Source: JACCZX01 sp963801035 (GTDB taxonomy: Bacteria > Pseudomonadota > Gammaproteobacteria > Burkholderiales > Burkholderiaceae_F). Taken from it: a DNA stretch of 64,000 nt. Every line of letters starts with the position of its first letter. Within the stretch, counting starts at the first letter, position 1. The stretch covers positions 558,001-622,000 of the forward strand of contig CAWDDF010000003.1 in assembly GCA_963801035.1 (NCBI GenBank), given 5' to 3'. Under the pieces are notes generated by a model. It searched no databases. It was not told the origin of the DNA and saw only the letters and a list, made by a program, of their open reading frames with translations. The position numbers and the translations under genes are program-made. Below, piece after piece: positions 43,411 through 52,473 of the stretch.

Positions 43411-44532
43411 GTGAAAGCGTATCGAGTCGGCGGCTTCGTACGCGATCAGATGTTAGGCAATACGCGCCGCCACTTGGGCGACCTCGACGCCGCGCTGGAA
43501 ACCGATCGGGATTGGGTCGTCGTCGGTTCAACGCCCGAGCAGATGGAGGCGCTTGGATACAGGCCAGTCGGCAAGGATTTCCCTGTGTTTCTGCATCCGG
43601 AGACGCAGGAGGAATATGCGCTGGCGCGCACCGAGCGCAAGACCGCGCCCGGCTACAAGGGATTCGTTGCGCACGCCGCGCCTGACGTAACGCTCGAGCA
43701 GGACTTGGCGCGACGCGATCTGACGATCAATGCGATGGCGCTGGACGACGCCGGAACACTGATCGACCCGTACCAAGGCAAACGCGATCTTGACGCGGGC
43801 ATCCTGCGGCACGTCAGTCCGTCGTTTGTCGAGGATCCGGTGCGCATCCTGCGCGTCGCGCGCTTCGCTGCGCGCTTTCCCAGCTTCAAGGTCGCGCCCG
43901 AGACGGCTCAGCTGATGCGGGAAATGGTGCGGAATGGCGAAGCCGATGCGTTGGTGCCGGAACGCGTGATGCAGGAAATTTCGCGCGGACTGATGGAGGC
44001 GAAACCCTCACGCATGCTGAACGTGCTCGTGTCTTGCGGTCTAATCGACCGACTATTTGCAGAGCTCGAAGACCTCGGTCCGACCAGCGCCGCACTCGAC
44101 CGGGCCGCGCAACGCGACCTCGTGTTGCCATCGCGCTTCGCAATACTGGCGGGTGCATGTCGATCGTCGCGCGCGGTTTCGGATTTTCTGGGCAAACTGC
44201 GGGTTCAGCAGGATGCGGCACAGATCGCGCGCCTACTGGTCGACCTGCGCGAGCCGCTGAAGAACGCCGAGACATCGGCGGCTATCGTCGAAGTGCTCGA
44301 GCGCGGCGACGCATTTCGCAGACCCGAGCGCTTCGAGTGGTTATTACAGGCGTTTGAGGCGGCGGCCGATGTCTCAGCCGAGCGCTTTCGGCGCGCGCTG
44401 CGCGTCGCCAGTGAAGTCGATGCCGGCGCGTTGGCGAGCTTGCACCGCAATGATCCTAACCAGATTCAGCGCGCAGTCAGACAGGCGCGCATCGTTGCTG
44501 TGGGCGGTGAGCTACGTGGTCCGCCGACCTAG
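43411..44532 (+). CDS. cca: Multifunctional CCA tRNA nucleotidyltransferase
   Basis: The protein has 373 residues with a GTG start at 43411. The head domain has YRVGGFVRDQML, DRDWVVVGSTPEQMEALG and RRDLTINAMALD, the class II CCA-adding signature. Between the GG motif and DRDW there is an extra segment (NTRRHLGDLDAALET) of roughly 14 residues where most homologs have two to four. The HD phosphohydrolase domain found in longer enzymes is absent. It adds or repairs the 3' CCA of tRNAs. Confidence 0.93.
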   Translation: MKAYRVGGFVRDQMLGNTRRHLGDLDAALETDRDWVVVGSTPEQMEALGYRPVGKDFPVFLHPETQEEYALARTERKTAPGYKGFVAHAAPDVTLEQDLARRDLTINAMALDDAGTLIDPYQGKRDLDAGILRHVSPSFVEDPVRILRVARFAARFPSFKVAPETAQLMREMVRNGEADALVPERVMQEISRGLMEAKPSRMLNVLVSCGLIDRLFAELEDLGPTSAALDRAAQRDLVLPSRFAILAGACRSSRAVSDFLGKLRVQQDAAQIARLLVDLREPLKNAETSAAIVEVLERGDAFRRPERFEWLLQAFEAAADVSAERFRRALRVASEVDAGALASLHRNDPNQIQRAVRQARIVAVGGELRGPPT

Positions 44533-44544
44533 GGCCCGCTCACC

Positions 44545-44736
44545 CTAGACCAACTGCGCAAGTAACATCAGTAGAAGCGATAGAACGACCGTGCTGGTGA
44601 ACGGCAGCACGTACTCGCGTCCGTTGCGCTTGAAGCGCATATCACCGGGCAGCCGGCCGATGCCGAGCCGGCTCAGCCATGGCTGCAGAGCGGTCAACAC
44701 CAGCAGCGCAATGAAGGTCGTCAACAGCCATTTCAT
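44545..44736 (-). CDS. DUF2905 family small membrane protein
   Basis: The 63-residue protein has two membrane helices (LLTTFIALLVLTAL and TSTVVLSLLLMLLAQL) joined by RLGIGRLPGDMRFKRNGREY. That linker, with its LPGD and basic residues, is the DUF2905 signature. The function is unknown. The gene is convergent with cca and lies 34 bp before the end of MidA. Confidence 0.9.
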   Translation of the reverse strand: MKWLLTTFIALLVLTALQPWLSRLGIGRLPGDMRFKRNGREYVLPFTSTVVLSLLLMLLAQLV

Positions 44737-44770
44737 GACGGCAGTTTAAGCAGCGTCAGGTGAAGTACCG

Positions 44771-45922
44771 TTAAAGCGTATGCAGACGATCACCGCGCGC
44801 AAAGCCAATCATCGGGCCCTGCACCCCGCGCCCCACCATTAAGACCTTCAGCAGCTCGCCCATTTCGGCTTCAGACACGAGCCGGTGCAGTGCCGCGGAG
44901 TTTCGTGCCGTGTGCTGCGTTTGCAATTGATCGAGCACACCGCAGTTCAATAGAAAATGAGCCTGCGACGTGTACCCGAGTACGTCGAGGCCCGAGGCAT
45001 GCGCGGCGGCCGCCATCGCCGAAAAATCAACATGCGCGGTAACGTCGTTCAAGCCAGCCATCCACAACGGATCAGTGTGTGAGTGATGCCGATAGTGGCA
45101 CATGACGGTGCCCATCAACCGCTGCGGATGGTAGTACTCACGTTGCGGAAAACCATAGTCGATCAGCAGCAGCGCGCCGCGCGCCAGCCATTGCGAGCTC
45201 GACCGCATCCAGCCTTCGGCAGTGAGGTTGACTTCGGATGAATAGCCATCAGGAAGCTGACCATGTTCGGCTTCTATCGCGGCGACCGCCGCTGCGAGTT
45301 CTTCATTTGCGCGCCGTTCTTCGAACGAAAAGCCACTGCCGCATCTGTGGATCACACCGCGCTCGAACGTAACGTTGCCGCGCTTGACGAAAAGCTTCAC
45401 CGGCATCACATCGAGTACCTCGTTGGCCAGCATGACGCCTTCGAAAGCGCTCGGCGGCCCGAGCAGCCAGTTGACCGGCAACCCTTGCAACCGAGCCCGT
45501 TGCCGATCGATCAAGTCGGACGAAACCTCAATGATCGAATAGCTTTCAATCGCGACTTTCCTTCTGGCAAGGTCTGCCATCAGATCGCGCGCCAACGCCC
45601 CGGAGCCGGCGCCGAACTCGACGATGCGCGCGGGCACCTGCTCGAACAGTTGCTCAACTTGCCTTGCGAGCGCCTGCGCAAACAGCGGCGAAATTTCGGG
45701 TGCAGTGACGAAGTCCCCGCCGGACGCCGAATCTCCGAACTTGCGCGCGCCGGCGGCGTAATAGCCGAGCTGCGGCGCATACAAAACCAATTGCATATAG
45801 CGATCGAATGAAATCCAACCGCCTGCGCGCTCGATCTCGCCCGCGATGTACGTCGCGACGCGCTCGCTGTGTTCGATCGCAGCCGCATTCGAAATCGGCA
45901 TTGACGAATATTGCGAAGTCAT
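44771..45922 (-). CDS. SAM-dependent methyltransferase, MidA/NDUFAF7 family
   Basis: The 383-residue protein shows GWISFDRYMQLVLYAPQLGYY near residue 35, the conserved opening of this family, then GDFVTAPEISPLFAQALA, motif I RIVEFGAGSGALARDL, VMLANEVLDVMPV, and LLIDYGFPQREYY. Mitochondrial NDUFAF7 methylates an arginine of a complex I subunit; the bacterial target is not established. It is divergent from the pteridine reductase gene with about 60 bp between starts. Confidence 0.92.
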   Translation of the reverse strand: MTSQYSSMPISNAAAIEHSERVATYIAGEIERAGGWISFDRYMQLVLYAPQLGYYAAGARKFGDSASGGDFVTAPEISPLFAQALARQVEQLFEQVPARIVEFGAGSGALARDLMADLARRKVAIESYSIIEVSSDLIDRQRARLQGLPVNWLLGPPSAFEGVMLANEVLDVMPVKLFVKRGNVTFERGVIHRCGSGFSFEERRANEELAAAVAAIEAEHGQLPDGYSSEVNLTAEGWMRSSSQWLARGALLLIDYGFPQREYYHPQRLMGTVMCHYRHHSHTDPLWMAGLNDVTAHVDFSAMAAAAHASGLDVLGYTSQAHFLLNCGVLDQLQTQHTARNSAALHRLVSEAEMGELLKVLMVGRGVQGPMIGFARGDRLHTL

Positions 45923-45983
45923 CGAACAATCGTACTGCCGTTAAACTGTCGCGCGTCCTGCCACCGATTTGTCGCCATCTCCC

Positions 45984-46766
45984 ATGCCTGAATTATCGAA
46001 CCGGACCGCGCTCGTCACCGGTGGTGCGCGCCGCATCGGCCGTGAGATTGCGCTCGCGCTGGCACGCGATGGATGGGACGTTGCGGTTCACTATGCGACT
46101 TCGCGCGCGGACGCGATGGACACAGTGACGCAGATTCAGGCGCTTGGTCGACGCGCCATTGCGGTCAATCGTGATCTCGCGGTCGAGCCCGGCGTGATGA
46201 GCCTGCTTGCCGAATGCGCCAACGAGCTTGCCCCTGTGAGTTGTGTGGTCAACAACGCGTCGCTGTTCGAATACGACAACGTGGTGCGGTTCACTACCGA
46301 CCACCTTTTGCGCTCGATGCGAACCAATACAGCCGCACCGATCATTCTCGCGCGCTCGCTGCATCAACACCTGGAGTCAGACGCACGCGGCGTCGTGATC
46401 AACCTACTGGATCAAAAACTCGAGAACCCGAATCCGGATTTTCTTTCGTACACACTTTCCAAAGCAGCGCTTAAGGAAGCCACGAAGCTACTGGCGATTG
46501 CGCTGGCACCGAAGGTAAGAGTTGTCGGTATTGCACCGGGGATCACGCTCGCTTCCAATTTGCAAAGCGAAGCTGGCTTTACAGAGGCGCACCGACGCAC
46601 GCCGCTCAATCGCTCCAGCACAGCGGACGACATTGCGCAGGCGGCTGTTTATCTTGCCGGCGCGCAGGCGGTGACCGGCACCATTTTGCTGGTTGACGGG
46701 GGCCAGCACCTGGTGCCGAGCTCGCGCGACGTGATGTTCCTAACCGAACCGCAAGCTGAGCAATGA
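45984..46766 (+). CDS. SDR family oxidoreductase, probable pteridine reductase
   Basis: The protein has 260 residues from the ATG at 45984. The cofactor-binding motif is TALVTGGARRIGREIALAL with the arginine typical of NADPH use. NNASLFE follows, and the catalytic YTLSKAALKEATKLLA carries Tyr and Lys. In pteridine reductases and FolM the usual Ser is replaced by Asp, seen here in VINLLDQKLENP. The overlap with folB (ATGA at 46763-46766) supports a pterin role, reducing dihydromonapterin or dihydrofolate. Substrate is inferred. Confidence 0.88.
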   Translation: MPELSNRTALVTGGARRIGREIALALARDGWDVAVHYATSRADAMDTVTQIQALGRRAIAVNRDLAVEPGVMSLLAECANELAPVSCVVNNASLFEYDNVVRFTTDHLLRSMRTNTAAPIILARSLHQHLESDARGVVINLLDQKLENPNPDFLSYTLSKAALKEATKLLAIALAPKVRVVGIAPGITLASNLQSEAGFTEAHRRTPLNRSSTADDIAQAAVYLAGAQAVTGTILLVDGGQHLVPSSRDVMFLTEPQAEQ

Positions 46767-47296
46767 GCGGGCAGTTGCTTGATACCCGGCTCGCGGATTG
46801 CCGAAGAATCTTTCTGCGCAACTATGTCTTGAACGCCAACATCGGCGTTCATGCGCACGAGAAAAACGGCGCGCAGCGCATCTCGATGAACGTCGACGTA
46901 TTCGTTCCGCTTGCGCTTTCGACTCCCCGTCATGATCGGATCCATGAAGTGGTCGATTACGATTTCATTCGGCTGGCGATCAGCCACCGCGTCGAACAGG
47001 GGCACATTAACTTGCAGGAAACGTTGATCGACGATATTGCGCGGGTCTTGCTCGCGCATCCGGCCGTGCGAGCGGTGCGCGTATCGAGCGAAAAGTCCGA
47101 TGTCTACGATGACGTTGACGCAGTCGGCATCGAGATCATGCGATTCAAGGACGACTGGGGCGCCCATAGACCCCCTCGCGCTGCGCACGGTCCCCCAGGG
47201 GGACGTCGCTCCCGGCGGCTCACTTGGCGGGACAGCACGCAGTGCGAAGGGTGCACCAATGAACGCGCCGCTGAGAAAAGTTGCGTTCGAGAATAA
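46763..47296 (+). CDS. folB: Dihydroneopterin aldolase with repeat-derived C-terminal extension
   Basis: The enzyme core spans about residues 1-133. IFLRNYVLNANIGVHAHEKNG matches the FolB opening, VVDYDFIRLAI holds the substrate region, and NLQETLIDDIARVLLAHP the helix. VSSEKSDVYDDVDAVGIEIMRF ends the normal fold. About 40 further residues (DDWGAHRPPRAAHGP onward) come from a GC-rich repeat inserted at the 3' end, which also overlaps the first codons of ttcA. It cleaves dihydroneopterin in folate synthesis. The extension is probably an unstructured tail. Confidence 0.85.
   Translation: MSGQLLDTRLADCRRIFLRNYVLNANIGVHAHEKNGAQRISMNVDVFVPLALSTPRHDRIHEVVDYDFIRLAISHRVEQGHINLQETLIDDIARVLLAHPAVRAVRVSSEKSDVYDDVDAVGIEIMRFKDDWGAHRPPRAAHGPPGGRRSRRLTWRDSTQCEGCTNERAAEKSCVRE
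47162..47250. repeat. REP-like GC-rich dispersed repeat at the end of folB
   Basis: The segment contains GTCCCCC-A-GGGGGAC (47190-47204), flanked by CGCGCTGCGCAC on the left and the roughly complementary CACGCAGTGCG on the right. This nested inverted-repeat plan, with the CCCCCAGGGGG centre, resembles intergenic repeats that I recall from Burkholderiales genomes. Only this copy is in the window. It lies where folB should end and carries the folB frame on. Confidence 0.5.
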
Positions 47297-48147
47297 CAAG
47301 CTCGAGAAACGCCTGCTGCGACTGACCGGCCAGGCGATCATGCAGTTCAACATGATCGAAGCCGGCGACAAAGTGATGGTGTGTCTGTCGGGCGGCAAGG
47401 ATAGCTACGGCCTGCTCGATGTGCTGCTGCTGTTGCGCGGGCGTGCGCCGATCGAATTCGAAATCGTTGCGGTCAACCTCGATCAGAAGCAGCCCGGATT
47501 TCCGGAACACGTTCTTCCACAGTTATCTCGAATCGAGGGGCGTTCCGTTTCACATCGAAGCGCAGGACACCTACTCGATCGTCAAGCGTGTCATCACCGA
47601 AGGCAAGACGATGTGCTCGTTGTGTTCCCGTCTGCGGCGCGGCATTTTGTATCGCGTCGCCGATGAACTGGGGGCGACCAAGATTGCGCTTGGTCACCAT
47701 CGAGATGACATTCTCGGAACCTTCTTCCTGAACTTATTTTATGGCGGCACATTGAAGGCGATGCCGCCGAAGCTGGTATCGGACGACGGCAAGCACATCG
47801 TGATCCGGCCGCTCGCCTACGTCGAAGAGGCCGACCTTGTGCGATATGCCGACGTCAAGGGGTTTCCGATCATCCCGTGCAACCTCTGCGGCTCGCAAGT
47901 CAATCTGAAGCGGCAGGAAATCAAGCGCATGCTGAATGAATGGCAGAAGCGCTTTCCGGGCCGGGTGGAAAACACATTCAACGCGCTCTCCAGAATCACA
48001 CCATCGCACCTGATGGATTCGAATTTATTCAACTTTCACGGGTTGCGCGCGAGCGGACGTCCAGAGGTAGACGGCGATATTGCGTTCGATGAGTCGCCGT
48101 GTCCCGATCAGCACGACGCCGCTGCGGATGTAATTCGTTTTGCGTAG
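47259..48147 (+). CDS. ttcA: tRNA 2-thiocytidine(32) synthetase TtcA (one-base frameshift)
   Basis: From the ATG at 47259 the frame encodes MNAPLRKVAFENNKLEKRL and the PP-loop VMVCLSGGKDSYGLLDVLLL as far as VNLDQKQPGFPEHVLP. The true continuation SYLESRGVPFHIEAQDTYS is one frame on. Removing one base at 47516-47521 restores about 295 residues. The Fe-S cysteines CSLCSRLRRG and CNLCGSQ and the HRDDILGTFFLNLFYGG region are intact. It thiolates C32 of some tRNAs. Otherwise undamaged codons suggest sequence error. Confidence 0.9.
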
Positions 48148-48149
48148 TG

Positions 48150-49256
48150 CTAGGCAGCATTCAGCGCGCGCTCGACCTCATCAACCAATACTTCGCTCGG
48201 CTCGCATCCAACCGAAACGCGAACGAACCCATCGGGCACGGCATCGCCCCAACGTGCGCGCCGCTCTGCACAGGTGTGAACACCACCGAAGCTGGTCGAT
48301 TCGCGCATCAATGCACAGCCTTGGATGAAGCGCTCGGCCACGGCTTTATCGGCGAGCGTAAGCGCGATCAGACTGCCGCCACCTGACATCTGCGTCTTTG
48401 CCAGGCGGTGCGCGGGATGCGACTCAAGCCCCGGATAGCGAACCGCGACCACCTTCGGATGACGCTCGAAAAGCTCCGCCAGCACGCGCGCATTGAAGCG
48501 CATACGCGAGTAGCGAATCTCCAGCGTCTCCAGGCCGCGATGCACGAGCCACGCTTCATGCGGGCCCGGCACCGCGCCGCCGATCTTGCGCCAGTCGCGC
48601 ACGGCGCCGATCAGCGAAGAGTTGCGCGAGCTGACATGGCCGAACAACACATCGGAATGTCCGTTGAGCGCCTTCGTGTCGGCGGAGACGACGATATCGG
48701 CACCGAGGTCAAGCGGCCGCTGGCCTAGCGGGGTCATCGTCGTGTTATCGACCGCGACGATTGCGCCAGCTGCTTTCGCGTTTCGAACGACGGCGCCAAT
48801 GTCAGCCAGATCGAGACCAGGGTTTGACGGGGTTTCGATCCACACTAGCTTGTATCCATCGAGCGCACGTGCAGCGACCTCGGCCGTCGCGCATGTGTCA
48901 ACGACAACTCCCATCGGCAGCAGATACTTTTCAGCAAATACGCGCACCGTGTAGTAGCCGTCGGACGGCAGCAGAATGCGGTCGCCGGACTTCAGAACGC
49001 CGTAGAGCACCGAAGCAATCGCCGCCATGCCCGAGGGAAATGTGACCGTCTCGGCGTCTTCGAGAATCGAAAGCGCTTCTTCCAGCGCGCTCCATGTCGG
49101 GTTGCCCCAGCGCGCGTATTGATACGGCCCGCTGGGATCTGCAGCGAGACGGTAAACCGAGGTGTTGACGATCGGCGGCACAAAAGCCTCGCCGAACGCA
49201 GTCGATTGGCTGCTGTGGTGAAGCGCGCGCGCTACGCGCTCGTCGATCGAGGACAC
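48150..49256 (-). CDS. Trans-sulfuration family PLP-dependent lyase (cystathionine beta-lyase-like)
   Basis: The 368-residue fold-type I enzyme of the Cys/Met metabolism family shows PPIVNTSVYRLA, YQYARWGNPTWSALEEAL, TVTFPSGMAAIASVLYGVL, the cofactor aspartate in AIVAVDNTTMTPLG, and the PLP lysine in VVSADTKALNGHSDVLFG. Close relatives are annotated as cystathionine beta-lyase (MetC). The exact reaction (beta or gamma elimination) cannot be told from the motifs. It lies 63 bp downstream of the exported-protein operon on the same strand and may be read through from it. Confidence 0.88.
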   Translation of the reverse strand: MSSIDERVARALHHSSQSTAFGEAFVPPIVNTSVYRLAADPSGPYQYARWGNPTWSALEEALSILEDAETVTFPSGMAAIASVLYGVLKSGDRILLPSDGYYTVRVFAEKYLLPMGVVVDTCATAEVAARALDGYKLVWIETPSNPGLDLADIGAVVRNAKAAGAIVAVDNTTMTPLGQRPLDLGADIVVSADTKALNGHSDVLFGHVSSRNSSLIGAVRDWRKIGGAVPGPHEAWLVHRGLETLEIRYSRMRFNARVLAELFERHPKVVAVRYPGLESHPAHRLAKTQMSGGGSLIALTLADKAVAERFIQGCALMRESTSFGGVHTCAERRARWGDAVPDGFVRVSVGCEPSEVLVDEVERALNAA

Positions 49257-49319
49257 GTGAACTCCGAAGCGTCGAAGAGGCGATTATCGACGCGCCGCAG
49301 TCAAGCAGTCGACCAACTT

Positions 49320-50658
49320 CTATTTCTTGGCCTTGTACTCCTCGAGCAGCAAATTGCGCTCTGGAAGGTCCTGAAGAATCAGGCGGCCCAATGATGTGTC
49401 AGCCTGCAGTCGCCCCGATGACTGCGGCGGCGGCAATGGGTGGAAGCGCGACAGCGTCGAGACACGCTCGGTGAAGATCGGCGCCGGCGCCGGCCCGGCC
49501 GGGCGATCCCAGACCAGCATGATCGACTGCAGCACGCCGTCGGCGTCAAAGTCGTACAGCGTCGCCTTGATCCGCGGATCGTCGCAGGCGCTACCGCGCA
49601 GGTCCAGGCGCAGGTTGTTCGTGTTCGGCACTTTCCCTTCGATCGGCGGGTTCCTTGAAGCGCACGTCGGACATCGCCCGCACCTGGTTGACGCCGACTT
49701 TGCCGAGCTGGTCTAGGAACTTGTTGCGGCAGACTTCGGGCGATGGGCGCGACAGCGTTGACCGCGGCGCGGCCGGCTCGACAGCGGCCACTTGCGGCAG
49801 TGCCCCTGCTGCCGGCGGCATTGATGAGCCAGCGGCGGCCGTGCGGGCATTACTCGGCGCAGTCGTCGCATTCGCCGCGGCGTTGGCCGCAGATGCACCG
49901 ACCCGCACCAGTGCGCAGGTGTCCGCCCAAACAATGCGATTCGGGCCCTCGATAGTGAAGGGCATCGGGTTCGCGCGGCTGTCGCCGGGTATGGCCACAA
50001 TGACTTGCTTTTTTCGGCTGCGGTAGGCGATGGGTCCTTCCGCTATGCCAGCGGCCCCACCGCTTGAGAAGGTTGTCGGCGTAAAGGTAATGCCGCGCCC
50101 GAATGACATGTCGCAAAGCATCTTTCCGGACTGCATGTCCCCCAGCATCCCCATCATCTCGCCGAGCCCAGGGGTAGCGCCCCTGCCAGTGATGGCAAAC
50201 TCAGCGACTCCGCTCCGTGGGCCGCCGCCCTCGAGACGCCAGCTGCCCAGCAGCACGTTGCGTTCGACCGGCAGCGGCGGCAGGCGCAGCATCTCTTTGC
50301 CCAGCGCCCTCATGTCAGGCGCCTGCGAGCCGCCGCCATAGGACGGTGCGCCGCCGGCCGGCGGAACGCCTCCGTCGAGCCTGAAGCTTCTCTTCGACGC
50401 CTCCTCGTCGCGCCGCCGTTGTTCGTCATTCATATCCTGGCGGCGCTGCTGCTCCATGCGCTCGGCCTCCTGCGCGCGCCAGTACTCGCGTTGCTGGCGC
50501 TCGTAGTCGGCCGTCGATCCGCCGGTGTACGACGGCGCCATGCCGGGCGATGACTGGGAGAGTGCGGGGCCTGCCTGGGACAGGACGGCGATCAGCACAC
50601 CTGCACACACGCGAGGACTTACGACAAACACCAGTCCGGCACACCACGTCTTAGTCAT
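49320..50658 (-). CDS. Exported coiled-coil protein of unknown function, paralog A (one-base frameshift)
   Basis: The start at 50658 has a strong ribosome site (AGGAGAAACCT). A signal peptide to about ALSQ is followed by a Gln/Arg/Glu-rich coiled coil (YERQQREYWRAQEAERMEQQ) and a beta-rich domain with LPVERNVLLGSWRLEGG, MLCDMSFGRGITFTP and FTIEGPNRIVWADTC. After RAMSDVRFKEP the frame shifts by one base at 49648-49650 (CCC on the coding strand), continuing as PIEGKVPNTNNLRLDLRGS to the stop. Restored length is about 445. Its central domain is related to the gene at 51245-52434. No known family recognised. Confidence 0.75.
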
Positions 50659-50703
50659 AGGTTTCTCCTGGTTGCCGACTCCTTCTGTTGCCGGCGCATG
50701 CCA

Positions 50704-51240
50704 TCAGCAGATCCAGCCCTTGTTGCGCTGGGGTTCCATCTCGATCGTCGACGTCGAGCCTCCGCGGTCTCCCGCGGCGTACTGGATGTGCAGGTAGAGC
50801 GGCTTGCGACCAGCCAGCGTCGCGCGATAGATGCGCGAGCCACTCAGCCGCTCGTCTGGGCAGGGGCCGCGGACTTGTTCGAGCTTGGTGTCCTTCGGGA
50901 ACTGCGCGGCGAGCAACTCCGGAACCTTCGCGAGCACGATGTCCTTCGGCCAGCCAACCGTGGCCGAGTCCAGCGCCTTCTGACCGCCGACGAGACTGAT
51001 CTGGCCCGAGCCCACGCCGGCGATCGGCACAGTGCCGTTCCAGTAGTACTTGTTGCCGCCCTTGGCAGGCGCCTTGCCTTGCCACTTGGAGCCGGCCAGC
51101 TTGGCGAATGCGGTCCAGTCGTTGGTCGCCTGCGGCGCACCCGCAGGCGCCGCCAGCGCAGCAGCGATATCTCCAAGCGTTGCGGCGAACGCGGGCACGC
51201 TCCCGCACAGGCACAGTCCGAAAATCGCGGCCCGCATCAT
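50704..51240 (-). CDS. Exported protein of unknown function
   Basis: The 178-residue protein starts at tandem ATG codons (51240 and 51237), just after the stop of paralog B, so it is probably translationally coupled. A clear signal peptide ends at VPAFAAT. The mature part has DWTAFAKLAGSKWQGKAP, GNKYYWNGTVPIAGVGSGQI and, near the end, RKPLYLHIQYAAGDRGG with a terminal cysteine, matched by one in GPCPDERL that could form a disulfide. No family recognised. It sits in the middle of the exported-protein operon. Confidence 0.75.
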   Translation of the reverse strand: MMRAAIFGLCLCGSVPAFAATLGDIAAALAAPAGAPQATNDWTAFAKLAGSKWQGKAPAKGGNKYYWNGTVPIAGVGSGQISLVGGQKALDSATVGWPKDIVLAKVPELLAAQFPKDTKLEQVRGPCPDERLSGSRIYRATLAGRKPLYLHIQYAAGDRGGSTSTIEMEPQRNKGWIC

Positions 51241-51244
51241 GCGG

Positions 51245-52434
51245 TTACTCGACCGGCATCGCGTTGCGTTGGTCAAGCGTGACCGACTGAGTGCCCGCCT
51301 TCACATCCACGAGCTCATGCCACATCAACCGCTTGTTGCCGACTTTCGCATCGCTTAACACCCAATAGCGACCTGCCGGCAAGGTCGGTGTTAGCGCGTG
51401 GCCGTTGGCATCAGTCTTTATATAGCCGACGCTGAAGGCGTTCAGCGCCCGCACGCCCTTTTCGCAGTCTGGTGTCTTCTCGCGGCAGGCGCGCATCCAG
51501 TTCTGCAGCACGCTGGCATACGGGGTCGACTGCAAGCCCCCCCTGATCAGAGCGACCTGCGCATCCTGCTTCAACACCCACAACGTGCGGCCGGCGACGT
51601 TGTTGTCTGGCGAGGGCGCACCGACCGAGAACGCAATCACACCGCCGGTGGTCGAGTCGGAACGCGCCGACGGCGTTGCGGCCGTAGCGACTGTCGCTGG
51701 CTTGGCTGCGGAAGCGCTGCCCGACGCGGCGCCGACCCGCACCAGCACACACTTCTGACTGGTCCAGTTGATGCGGTCCGGGCCCTCGAAGTCAAACTCG
51801 ATCAACTTGAATGTTGTCTTGGGCAACACCACGACGCGCTTGGCGTCGCCGCGATATTCGACGCGGTCAAGTTCCTGTGGGGCGTGCGCCCGTCGCTACC
51901 GATCAATCGGTCCGGACGGAACTCGAAGACGCCACCGCCGAAGAGGACTTCGCACAGGCCACCTTTAGCCATTGCCGCGAGGGCAGCGAACGGATCCGAC
52001 GAATTGGTGCGGGTTGATGGCGGCCGCGTCCACTTACCCAGCAGCGGATTGCGGTCGGGCGGCAGCGCAGGACGCTTCTCCCACATTGCGCGCGCAGCCG
52101 ACGCCGCCTGTGCGCCCGATGGGTCGGCGCCGCCCGATCCTCGTGACGCGCCCGCCGGAGCCCTGCGTTGGCGGGCGGCGCATAGCCGGGAACTCTTAGC
52201 GCCAGCGCAGCGCGCATTGTCGGCCGACTGCTCCTGTTGCCGCCGCGCGTTCTCGTTCATCAGCTGTTGCTGCCGTTGCTGCTCCTGGCGCTGTTGCTCC
52301 TGCTGCCGCCAGTACTCGCGCTGCTGGCGCTCGTACTCCATCTGTTGTGGCGTCTGTGCAGAACTGACGCCGACTGCGGCCGTGAGCGCTATCCCGGTGA
52401 GAACACGAACCGAGGATCGAAAGTCGCGTTTCAT
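51245..52434 (-). CDS. Exported coiled-coil protein of unknown function, paralog B (one-base frameshift)
   Basis: The start at 52434 follows AGGGGG. After a signal peptide comes a coiled coil (YERQQREYWRQQEQQRQEQQ), a short Cys/Ala-rich stretch, then LPPDRNPLLGKWTRP and GGLCEVLFGGGVFEFRPDRL. At LIGSDG the frame is lost; adding one G to the GGG run at 51889-51891 gives AHAPQELDRVEYRGDAKRV and joins the rest, FDFEGPDRINWTSQKCVLVRVG, to the stop at 51245. Restored length is about 396. The C-terminal part (ALTPTLPAGRYWVLSDA) looks like a prealbumin-type beta fold. Related to paralog A over the central domain. Confidence 0.75.
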
Positions 52435-52473
52435 CAGAACCCCCTATCAACAGGCTGAACGAGCGGAGCAACG

